Shown piece after piece: positions 37,723 through 50,121 of a stretch of 64,000 nt of DNA (positions are counted from its first letter, which is position 1; each line of letters starts with the position of its first letter). Both the position numbers and the translations under genes were made by a program. The notes beneath the pieces are model-generated. The model saw only the letters and a list, made by a program, of their open reading frames with translations, did no database searches and was not told the DNA's origin. Source of the stretch: Nageia nagi (lineage: Eukaryota > Pinophyta); the NCBI GenBank assembly GCA_050084985.1, contig JBITNC010000001.1, forward strand, positions 171,678,001 to 171,742,000, read 5' to 3'.

Positions 37723-38690
37723 GCTATACATCAATGTCAATGTTAATTCTATATCAATGCCAATGTCAATGTTAATGCTATGTCAATTTTATATCCTCTA
37801 TATCGAGCCTAGAGCCCACATCGGTTAGATAAGGGTTAGATTATTGACAATAGAGGTAGAGTTATAATGACCACTTCTAATATACTATTATACGACTTGT
37901 TGGCAAGATATGGTAATGTTATATGTCAATGTCAGTGTTAATGTTATTAAATATCAAAGCTATATGAATGCTCTATTAAATTTATATTAGTGTTAATATT
38001 ATGTACATATTATTTTAATGGTAATGTTAATCCTATTACAATGTTAATGCAATGTTAAAGTTAATGTGAATGCTCTCATAAAGCTATATTAGTGTTAATG
38101 TTATGTTAATGTTAATGATATGTTGATGCTATATCAATTTTAATGCAATATAATGCTAATATTATGTTCATGTTATGTTAATGGTAATGTACATGCTATA
38201 TTAGTGTTAATGCCATGTTACTTGTTATGTTAATGCCATGCTAATATAGTTAATGCAATGTGAATGTTATGTTAATATAGTTAATGTTATATTAGTGTTA
38301 ATGCCATGTTACTTGTTATGTTAATGCCATACTAATATAATTGATTCCAATGTTAATGCGATGTTAATGCTATGTTAATATAGTTAATGTTATGTTAGTG
38401 TTAATACAATGTTACTTGTTATGTTAATGCCATGATAATATAATTTATTGCAATGTTAATGTTATGTTAATGCTATGTTAATATAGTTAATGTTATATTA
38501 TTGTTAATTCAATATTAATATAATTAATATTATGTTAGTGTTAATGCTATGTTACTAAAGTTAATGTTATATTAATATAGTTAATGTTATGTCAATACTA
38601 TGTTTATATAGTTAATGTTATGTGAGTGTTAATACAATGTTAATGTTATGTTAATGTTAGTGCAATGTTAATATAGTTATTTTATTTTTT
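37723..38690. repeat. TTAATG satellite, right segment, with longer repeat units
   Basis: Dense TTAATG variants. From about 38201 a longer unit is visible: TTAGTGTTAATGCCATGTTA followed by CTTGTTATGTTAATGCCATG recurs at 38201, 38292 and 38395 (spacing 91 and 103). Between them lie TATGTTAATATAGTTAATG blocks. It contains copy 1 of a 116-bp duplicate (37801-37916). Confidence 0.8.
37801..37916 (+). repeat. 116-bp dispersed duplicate, copy 1
   Basis: It matches 39071-39186, sharing AAGGGTTAGATTATTGA, AATGACCACTTCTAATATA and AAGATATGGTAA. This copy keeps CpGs (ATCGG, TACGAC) that are TG or CA in copy 2. Confidence 0.85.
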
Positions 38691-38910
38691 AGATGCATAT
38701 GCATGATACATTTAAAATGAACATCAATGAGTTGGAGGTGATGACCAACCATTCATTCTAATTTTTTTGAGTTCCCACCTCCATATTTATTAAACCATAA
38801 AGGGTACTACACTTGGATTTGATTTAAAAGGTAGTCTTCCCTTAGAATAGGAGTTGTTACTTTTCACTAAATTACTATAAATAAGGGTGATGAGAGTTTC
38901 ATGGGTGACA

Positions 38911-38934
38911 CCAATGGACTAGTAAGTCCATTGG
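38911..38934. repeat. Perfect 10-bp hairpin
   Basis: CCAATGGACT, loop AGTA, AGTCCATTGG. No T-run follows, so this is not a simple terminator. Confidence 0.8.
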
Positions 38935-39070
38935 CTACTTCATTGAGGGTTGATACTCTTAACAAGTTATTAAATAGTCTCCCAATGACATTCCATGTAC
39001 CCTATTACACAATGGGGAAACATTTAGTCACCATGTTGATACTTAGCCCTAGAAAACCTTTTATCCTTTA

Positions 39071-39186
39071 TTTTGAGCTTGGATCCCATGTCAATTAGGT
39101 AAGGGTTAGATTATTGATAGTGGAGGTGGAATTGTAATGACCACTTCTAATATATAGTTATGTGATTCATTGGTAAGATATGGTAA
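39071..39186 (+). repeat. 116-bp dispersed duplicate, copy 2
   Basis: Counterpart of 37801-37916, more CpG-depleted. Confidence 0.85.
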
Positions 39187-39429
39187 ACCCAAATTATAGT
39201 TTTATCAACCTAATTTTAACATCTTACTAGTATTCATTCTAAGAAAATTAAAAATTTAAAAAAAAAAATGCATCACTCATATTAACAAGATTTAATCAAT
39301 TTGTGAAATTATAAAAAAGATAACCACATCGTATTACATGATAAAGTAATTAGGAATATATATTATTTGATGTATATTTGTAAAGTTATACAAAAGATAA
39401 ACATTATATTTTCTTAATTATACATATAG

Positions 39430-42400
39430 GTTATTCAAAACCTAAACCCTAAATCATAAACCTTAAATATTTAACCCTAAACCCTAGATCCTAAACCTTA
39501 AACCCTAAAATGTAGACCCTAAACCTTAGACCTTAAATCCTAAACCTTAAATCTTAATCTCTAAACCCTATATCTTAATCCTTAAATCCTAAACCTTAAA
39601 CTTTAAATCCTAAACCCTTAACCCTAAATCTTAAACCCTAAATTCTATATCCTAAACCCTTAACCCTAAATCATAAATCATACATCATAAACCCTAAGCC
39701 CTAAATCTTGAACCCTAAACTTTACATCCTAAACCCTAAACCTTACATCCTAAACCTTTAATCATACATCCTTTAATATAATGTGTTTAACTTTAAACCC
39801 TAAACCCTAAATATTAAAATCTAAACCCTACATATTAAACCCTAAATCTTAAATCCTAAATCCTAAACCTTAAACCCTACATCCTAAACCCTAAATCCTA
39901 CATCCTAAATTGTAAACCCTAAATCGTAAACCCTAAATCATTTAATCTAATGTGCTTAACCCTAAACCCTAAATATTTAATCCTAAACCTTAAACCCTAA
40001 ATCCTAAAACTTAAACCCTAAATCTTAAATCCTAAACCCTACATCCTAAACCATAAACCCTAAATATTAAACCCTATATCATAAATAATAAATCATAAAT
40101 CTTAAACCCTACATCCTAAATCTTAAATCATAAATCCTAAATCCAAAAATCTACATCCTAAATCCTAAACCCTAAACCCTACATCCTTTAATCCTAAACC
40201 CTAAACCTTAAATCCTAATCCCTACATCCTAAACCTTAAACCCTAAATCCTAAAATTTAAACCCTACATCCTAAACCCTAAACCCTACATTTTAAATTGT
40301 AACCTTAAATCCTAAACCCTAAACACTAAATTCTAAACCCTAAATATTTAACCCTAAACTTTAAAACTTAAATCATAAATTATAAACCCTAAATTCTACA
40401 TCCTAAACTATAAAACTTAAATTCTAAACCATAAATCCCACATCCTAAACCCTAAATCCTAAACCTTAAACACTACATCTTTTAATCCTAAACACTAAAC
40501 CTTAAATCATAAAATCTAAACACTAATTTGTAAACCATAAATTCTAAACCCTAAAATCTATACTAAACACTTAATTGTAAATCTTGAATCCTAAATCTTA
40601 AACCCTAAACCCTACATCCTAATCCCTAAATCCTAAACCCTAAACCCTACATCCTAAACCCTAAATCCTAAATCCTAAACCCTTAATCTTAAAACCTACA
40701 TCATAAACTCTAAACCTTACACCCTACATCCTAAACCTTGATTCTTAAAACCTAAACCCTAAACCCTACATCCTAAAATGCAAATCGTATATCCTAAACT
40801 ATAAACCCTAAATCCTAAACCTTAAACTCTACATCCTTTTATCTAATGTGTTTAACCCTAAACCCTACATATTTAACCCTAAACCCTAAACCCTAACCTC
40901 TAAATCCTAAACCTTAAATCTTAAACCTTACATCCTAAACCTTAAATCCTACATCCTAAATTGTAAACCCTAAATCCTAAACTCTGCATCCTAAATTCAA
41001 AATCATAAACCCTAAACCCTACATATTAAGCCCTAAACCCTACATCCTAAATTGTAAACTCTAAATCCTAAAATCTAAACTCTAAATGCTAAATCTTAAA
41101 TATTTAACTCTAAACCTTAAACCCTAAATCCTAAATCCTAAATACTAAACTCTAAATCCTACATCCTAAACCCTAAATACTAAACCTTAAACCCTACATC
41201 CTAAACCCTAAATCCTAAATTTTAAATCCTAAACCCTAAATTGTAAATTATAAACCCTACATCCTAAACCCTAAATCTTAAACCCAAAACCCTACATCTT
41301 AAACCTTAAAACTTACATCTTAAACTTTAAACCCTAAATCCTAAACCCTAAACCCTAAATCTTAAGCCTTAAACCTACATCATTTAATCTAATGAATTTA
41401 ACCTTAAACCTTAAATATTTAACTTTAAACCTTAAACCTTAAACTCTAAACCCTAAATCTTAAATTCTAAATCTTAAATCCTAAATAATGAATCCTAAAC
41501 CCTACATTCTAAACCTTAAACCCTAAATCTTAAACACTAAATCTTAAACCATACATCCTAAACCCTAAACCCTACATCCTAAACTATAAATCCTAAATCC
41601 TAAACCCTAAATCCTAAGCCTTAAACCCTACATATTTTAATCTTAAACCTTAAACCCTACATCCTTTAATCCTAAAGCCTAAATCCTAAACCCTACATCC
41701 TAAACCCTAAATCTTAAATTCTACATCCTAAATCATAAACCCTACATCCTAAATTATAAACCCTAAACGTTAAATCCTAAACCCTACATCCTAAACCTTA
41801 AATCATAAACCCTAAATCCTAAACCATAAAACCTACTTCCTAAACCCAAAATCATAAATCATAAACCCTAAATTCTAAACCCTACATCCTAAACCATAAA
41901 CCCTACATCCTAAATCCTAAACCCTAAAACCTACATCCTAAATTATAAACCCTAAACCCTACATCCTAAACCCTAAATCCTAAACCCTACATCTTAAACC
42001 CTAAACCCTACATCCTAAACTATAAACCCTAAATTATAAATCCTAAACACTAAACCCCACATCCTAAACCCTACATCCTTTAATCTAATGCATTTAACTC
42101 TAAACCCTAAATATTTAATCCTACATCCTAAACCCTAAACCCTACATCATTTAATCTAATGTGTTTAAACTTAAACTCTAAATATTTAACCCTAAACCTT
42201 AAAACCTAGACCTTAAACCATAAACCCTAAATTTTAAATCCTAAACCCTAAACCTTACATCCTAAACCTTAAACCCTAGATCCTTTAACCTAATGCATTT
42301 AACCCTAAACCCTAAATATTTAACCATAAACCTTAAATCTTAAAACTTAAACCCTAAACCTTGCATCCTAAATTATAAACCCTAAATCCTAAACCCTACA

Positions 42401-43060
42401 TCCTAAACCTTAAATCCTAAAGCCTAAACCATCCATCCTTTAATCTAATACATTTAACCCTAAACCCTACATCCTTTGACCCAATGCATTTAACCCTAAA
42501 CTTTAAATATTTAACCCTAAACCTTAAACCTTAAAATTTAAATCTTAAACCCAACATCTTAAACTATAAACCCTAAATCCTAAACCTTAAATCCTAAACC
42601 CTACATCCTTTAATCTAATGTGTTTAACCCTAAATCCTAAACCTTGAACCTTAAATCCTTTAACCCATTATGTTTAATCCTAAACCTTAAATATTTAACC
42701 TTAAAACTTAAATATTTAACCTTGAACCTAGTTAAACCCTAAACTTGAAACTTTAAATTGTAAACCCTAAACCAGTAATGCTTAATCTTAAACCCTAAGC
42801 CCTAAAATCTAACCCCTAAACCTTAAACCTTACATATTTAACCTTTTACTTTAAACCTTAAACCCAAAATACTAACCCTTAGATATTAAATATTATCTGT
42901 AAACCCTAAACCCTATGCCCAAAATCTACATCCTTAAACCTTATACTCTAAACCCTAAACCTTAAACCCTTAATCCTAAACCCTAATCCCTAAACATTAA
43001 ACCTTAAACACTAAACCATAAATATTATTAATCAAACCATAAACTTTTAATCTTAAATTT
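39430..43060. repeat. Telomere-like degenerate repeat, block B, with higher-order units
   Basis: About 3.6 kb of variants of AAACCCTAAATCCTAAACCC, C-rich strand on plus, with frequent CTACATC variants. A longer module recurs, starting CATCCTTTAATCTAATG, continuing TGTTTAACCCTAAACC and ending CTAAATATTTAACC. Copies are near 39770, 39950, 40833, 41382, 42070, 42147, 42281, 42437 (double) and 42602. No perfect telomere run longer than about two to three units was seen. Confidence 0.92.
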
Positions 43061-43072
43061 CATTATTTCTAA

Positions 43073-44673
43073 TTGTATTACTTAATGTTGAAGCTAGTTA
43101 GTGACATTATTATCAGCATTGTTGTTGGCTTGATGATTAATATGTTAAATTATAGAAGGGTTAATGATGTCTCATATGATGATGATATTAGACCACCATT
43201 AATTTTTGAGAGGAGGAAAGATATTTCATCATCAAATGATGAATACCATACAACATCAAACATTCATCCTAGGAGAATAAATATATCTTCAAATGAAAAT
43301 GAGGTATATATTATGAATGTATACTTAAATTTTATTAGATTAGTAGAAATTTAAAATAAATTAAATTTTAAATTTGATGAAATCATATGCATTTATTAAC
43401 TAGTTAATATCATGGGTAATGTTACAAGATCATTGCTAATCTTCATCTTCAAAGGATGATGATGATCATGAGGTAATTAATTAGCATACATGATTGTTTA
43501 ATTTGATTTTCAATTTTTTTATGAAGGATTTTCTTATTTATATTGATGTTTATATTATGCTCGATGAAAATTCTTATTAACCTCAATTAAGTCATCAATT
43601 GTAAGAGATAAAGTAGCCATAGAGTTGTACGCAGTAGAATGTGCATTTCCAAGAATTAAACTAATGGATGAAAATATGATAAAAGGATTTAGTGACCCTA
43701 TCACTCTTTATTATAGAGTATTTATTATATGTGAATGTTCAATATGTAAGGGTTAGAAAAAAACATTGAAAGGGACATGTAGAAATACATTATTATGATA
43801 TTGATGCTCTACCAAATATAGAGGGAGCATTACCTCCTACAGTTAAGAAAGATCCCATTGATCTAGTTGAACCTACTAGATGTATTGAACTTCTAAAATA
43901 GAATGTTAGCTTAAAATACTAGAATACATAGATTCATAATATGAAGATAGAGCAAAAAAATGTACAAGAATAAGAAATTAAGGATAAATTCATTGATTAA
44001 TACCAAATGTTAAGCCAATCGAGCTACCAAATAAGAGTATTGATGATTTGCATTTACACCTAATTATATACATTTATACAAGTCTACATATGACCACTAG
44101 GCACATGGTACATGGCCAATTGGAGAACCATTTCTAAAAGCTTATGAAAAATTCACTTATTATGGTCATTCATATATAATCAAACCTTCTAATATACCTA
44201 ATGTGAGCATGGGTTTGTTTATATTATCAAATGTGTGAGCTATTCCATTTACTAAAAAAGAACCATTAATGTCATTTTATGGGTCAATTTATAATATAAT
44301 GGATTGGAGGATATTAAGATCATATTTTTTTAGTATGGCTAAATATGGTATGTGTGGAAATGCAACATCACAAATAAAATATTCAAAAAGTTTGTACATT
44401 GATGGTTGACCAAAGATACATGAAAATATTACATGATATATAAATAGCCCCAAAGGAACAAGTAGTCTAGTAAATTATGTTTTGGTAGAATCTGCAAATG
44501 ATAAATATGACTTTATGTCTAGAAAAATGAAAATTCTTGTAGGTGTGGCTCCTATTGTAACTCTTAATTTTGTTGATTAGATCTTAGTGCATTACAATAT
44601 CAATAAATATATTCCAACACATAAGATACATATGGATTTAGGAGATCCAAATGTATTTATTAAACCAATGTAA
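43073..44673 (+). pseudogene. SET-domain protein gene carried by the CACTA element (decayed)
   Basis: SET domains methylate lysine side chains, usually of histones. Exon 1 (43073-43303) is short and acidic and ends at a GT donor. A middle part (43600-43990) has a Cys cluster C-x-C-x2-C (43730-43747) followed, after a frameshift, by a His-containing stretch, then a charged helix. The last part (44041-44673, one frame) shows SET landmarks in order: SMGLFILSNV..IPF (44210-44254), the FYGSIYN block, SLYIDG (near 44400), the conserved NIxRYIN with TGA at the Arg codon (44425-44445), then N-Y-V and a KILVGVAPI block near 44535. The final Tyr motif (usually DYG) is degraded to HYN. Four in-frame stops fit C-to-T changes. 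It lies 360 bp upstream of the transposase gene, on the same strand. Confidence 0.68.
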
Positions 44674-45030
44674 AAGCATAAAAAAAAGAATATTGTAGTA
44701 TAAATTGAATAATGTTGTAGTATTAGGCATGCAATTATGACTTTAGACTATGTTATTTGCTAGTTTGTTGAAAATCCTTAAGGGAGCTTACTTGTCGAAA
44801 AAATTAACTGTTGGAATTATTGATAAATTTTTACTTAAACTCATGTTACTTATTATAGTTTGATAATGATGTTACTTGTTCAATTTTTATTTAAACTTAT
44901 GTACTTGTTAAATTTATTTACAAATACTTATTGGATATTTCAAATACTTGTTAAAGTTATTTTTTAAATTATATTAATTATTTGTAATAACTAATTTCAT
45001 AAGCACATCATATTATAGAAAATACACAAG

Positions 45031-48000
45031 ATGAGTCAAGTACAATATCTTATATACCAATCTTACATCGAAAAAATATTCATTGAAAAAAAGGATGCAA
45101 CTAAAAAATATATTAAGTAGGGATGCATATGAAGAATTCATGATAAATCCAAATACAACAGTTCTTGTTCAAGTCATGAATTTAGATAGTGAAAATGATG
45201 AAAGACAAAATAATGCTCATGATCAACAATAAAATCTAATGCATGATTTATTTTAGTCAATATATACTCATGAAAATGATGTAGATATAGACATGAATGA
45301 TAATCCTCATACACATGATGATGGAAGAGGAGGTGATTTTGAAAATTATAGCATGTTGTTGCCAAAAAACCTTTATATAATGGAGCATGTATTTCCAAGT
45401 TAGAAGGGTTCCTACTTATTATGAATATAAAGGCCAAAAATGGATGGTCATATACAAGTGTCAATGATCTTTTGAAAGTATGTATTTATTTTTACAATTT
45501 TTTCATTTTTGTAAATTTATTGGATATTTTTTAATATTTTTTATTATATACATAATAATTTTATGGTTTTGTTTGTATTATAGGTTGCTAAATGAAAAAC
45601 TGCTTTCAAGTGATAATTTCATCCTTTCTTTGTGTAAAAAGTCATGAAATTTTTTGAAGGATTTAGGGGTATTATGTGTTTCATACCATGCTTGTATTAA
45701 TGATTGCATATTATATAAAGGATCATATGAAAAATTGAGTATATGTATAAAGTGTGGTGCAAATAGATACCATTCAAGAACTACGGGGAATAATAATCCT
45801 CAAAAGGTTTTTCATCATCTTCCAATTATCAATAGATTCATTAGAATGCATAAGTATGAGTCACTTACACAATATATGGATTGGAATGTAAAAATTAGGA
45901 GTGAATATGATGTATTACACACTTGTAAAGATTTTATAGCAATCAAGCATATAGAAAATATGTGGCCCAAAAAATTTCGAGATGAAACTAGAAGTCTCAA
46001 GTTGGGTTTAGCAATTGATGGTGTCAATCCACATTCCATACAATCATCTAATTATTTAGTGTGTCCTATTATTATAATCAATTATAACATACCTCCATGG
46101 ATTTCATTGAAGAAGGAATATTTAATGTTATATTTTTTAGTTCTTGGACCATATCAAGTGAAAAATATGGATATCTACCTTGAACTATTAATTGATGAAC
46201 TGATGCAATTATGAAATGGAATTTAGAATGTGATTGATATAAGTAGACCCATCCAATAAATATAATTTACATTATATGGAATATTATGTTGGACTATACA
46301 TGATTATCTAGGTCTTAGTGTTTGTTCAGGTATGTATATATAATTTTTATTACATTTACATGTATAATAAAATAATATATTATAAATATTTAATCTCATA
46401 AAATTAGTTATAGTTATATTCTCTAATAAAAATGTATTACAGGCTTGCATACAAAAGGTTATTATGCTTGTCCATAGTGTGTAGAAAATATCACAACAAG
46501 ATATTCAAAACTCTTGCAGAAGATGGAATACCTTTGCCACAAAAAATATTTACCAATCGATCATGAGTTTTAAAATATGAATTCATAGTTTAATGGTCAA
46601 ACTGATCATATTGAAACCCTCAAATATGCATCTTCTTTGGATTGGTTGAAAAAGCACCAAGAAAGTGAAGAAAAATGTTGGATAAAAGCCTTTGAGGAAA
46701 GTATTATTGAAGACCTAGAGGATGTTATTAATCAAAAAGATGAATTACCTCAAGGTAAAATTTAATAAAATACTATATCAATATATTTATTTATTCCAAA
46801 AAATTCTTTGTAACATGGTAATTCAATTATTTTATCAATTAAATATTTACATTTACATATGCTTTCAAGTATGAATATATTGCCACTATTTTAAAATTTG
46901 GAATATTGGAAGGATTTGTTAGTGACACATTTATTAGATCATATGCATATTGTAAAGAATGTTACATGTTTTTTATATTGATATACAACAAGCAAATAAT
47001 TAGACACTATTCAACTAAGACATGAATTAAAGGCCAACCAAAAAAATGTACCCTTTTGGGAACTAAAAATTCAAATGTAACAACAAATGCACCTACTCTA
47101 ACCTTATGGCTTATGACTAAAGATGAAGTGAACATTCTACACAATCTTGTTAAGACCATTAAAATACTAGTGAGATATGCATCATCTCTAAGAAAATCAT
47201 TCACAATTGATGGAAAAATCACAAGATTAAAGTCTCATGATTATCACAACTTATTGAAGGTATTCTCGCATTATATGCATATCAAAATCCTTATATATAT
47301 TTGTATCCATATATATTTTATTCATCTATATTTTGATTAATATAAATTTTGCTACAAATTATTTTTCCACTTGCAATTCATGGATGTATGAATTTACCTA
47401 CTGATTTAAGATATGTAATTGATCAATTATCATTATTTCTAAGGTATTTCATATTATTTAAGATACTACTCAATGAAAAAATATAATGCATTTATTATTG
47501 TTTTCTAGTTTTTAATACATTTTTACATATGATGATATTAATTATATTTTCATAAATAGGTGGTCGAGTTCAAAGGAAATAAATATGAATGAAATCCCTA
47601 GATGGCATACAGAAATTATGGAAATTATTTGTAAATTTGAAAAAGAAATGCTTGTTAATTTTATGGACATATAAATTCATCTATTGACCCACCTAGTAGA
47701 TGATATTGAAATAGGAAGTGTTACAAGTACTAGAAGCATATTTTTTGTGAAAAGATTTTTGAAAGTACTAAAGGATTTGTTAGACAAATATTAAGACCAA
47801 AAGGATCTATGTGTGAGGGATATATTATGCAAAATTCATTTTTATGTAAGTGACTTTCTATCTCAAATTGATGATTCAGCTCCAATAATATGGTTATAAG
47901 CAGACAAAGACATAGATAAATTAGAAGGGGAGGTTTTAGAAAAAATGGGAGATCATATGCTCTTAATAAAGGTACTAAATACATTTTAGATAATAGTAAT

Positions 48001-48978
48001 TTATATAAGTAATATGTACATGCAATTTTAATTTAATCTAATCAATAGTTACTAACAAGTTCATTTTATGTCATCAAAAAATTACAAAGTGTGACATGTA
48101 TGAATCTATAAACTATTTTTTCATGATGAATATGGAATATTGTAAAGAATGGATTGAATTATATGAAAGTAAAAGAAGTTTAATTCCAGCACAATGTATT
48201 TTATTTTGTAGTGAAAATCCAAGGAGTACACCTATACCTCCACATCTAAGAGATGAAAATTAGCTAAAAAAGTATCCAAGGTCATGGATCAAACAAGCAA
48301 TTGAAGAGAAATTAGCTGAAGACAGAGAAGAAAAAACCTATGAATATGCTTTAAATATAGCTAATGGATACAATTATGAGGTAATTATTCATTAATTCAT
48401 ATGGACCTAAGTTTAAATTTTTTATAATATAGTTATTGTTATTATAGATATAATGCTTGCATTAATATAACATTTACATATAAATGTGTGTAGGCATTAT
48501 CTTTTCCTACAATGTGGGCATATGGTCAACACTTAAGAATTAAAAATAAAGATAATAATAGAATGACCTTTGACTATGGAGTGATGGTTGATTTTGATCA
48601 AGCAAGTTGTGCAAGTACAAGAAGGAAAAATACAATATGTTGAAAAAATTCAAGAAATCCTAAAATTGAATTTTAGATCATTCAAATGTGTAAATAGAAG
48701 AAAATTTTTGTAAATGTAAATATGTATTTAAATTTAAATGGTTCTAAGGATTTGTAAATAGAAGAAAAATTTTGCATATTATACCTAGTGGTTATTATGC
48801 AATCTACTCCACATGATATTTACCTCAATAAAAAGAGCCATATGTTCTACCACAACATTGTAGTCAAATATGTTTTTATCTAGATGTAATAGATGAAAGG
48901 ATGTGGTTTGTAATTGATTTTGATCCAAGATGGAAACATGTTGTACATATTCTTAATGAAAATGATAATGATGATTAA
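45031..48978 (+). pseudogene. CACTA TNP2-type transposase gene (multi-exon, decayed)
   Basis: The transposase excises and integrates the CACTA element by binding its ends. Exon-like blocks with plausible GT/AG borders are at about 45100-45477 (NGACISKLEGFLL, AKNGWSYTSVNDLL), 45584-46329, 46443-46754, 46870-47259, 47369-47442, 47560-47971, 48076-48380 and 48494-48978. The second is the best kept: YHACINDCILY, a Cys pair (CIKCGANRY), VFHHLPIINRF, then the TNP2 core LGLAIDGVNPHS, the PPW block and IDVYLELLIDEL-like MDIYLELLIDEL. Later exons show LKSHDYHNLL and IHLLTHLVDDIE (DUF4218-like), then MWAYGQHLRIK, YVEKIQEILKLNF and MWFVIDFDPRW (DUF4216-like). Several TAG/TGA stops make it a pseudogene. 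Start codon uncertain. Confidence 0.9.
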
Positions 48979-49006
48979 AATATTACATGTACATTTGATG
49001 AATTAA

Positions 49007-50121
<1,115 letters not shown>

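Larger units (their letters stand above)
38691..39425. other. Unique-looking segment between satellite and telomere-like block B
   Basis: It contains a 65-codon frame (38901-39098) without recognisable motif, a perfect 10-bp hairpin at 38911-38934, and copy 2 of the 116-bp duplicate (39071-39186). This may be captured genomic DNA inside the transposon, but no donor gene can be named. Confidence 0.5.

Noticed and set aside
39430-43060. A true chromosome end
   Set aside because: The units are highly degenerate, the block is internal, lies inside a transposon and is followed by a transposase gene.
45174-46039. Minus-strand open frames inside the TNP2 gene
   Set aside because: The opposite strand carries clear transposase motifs in order; these are shadows.
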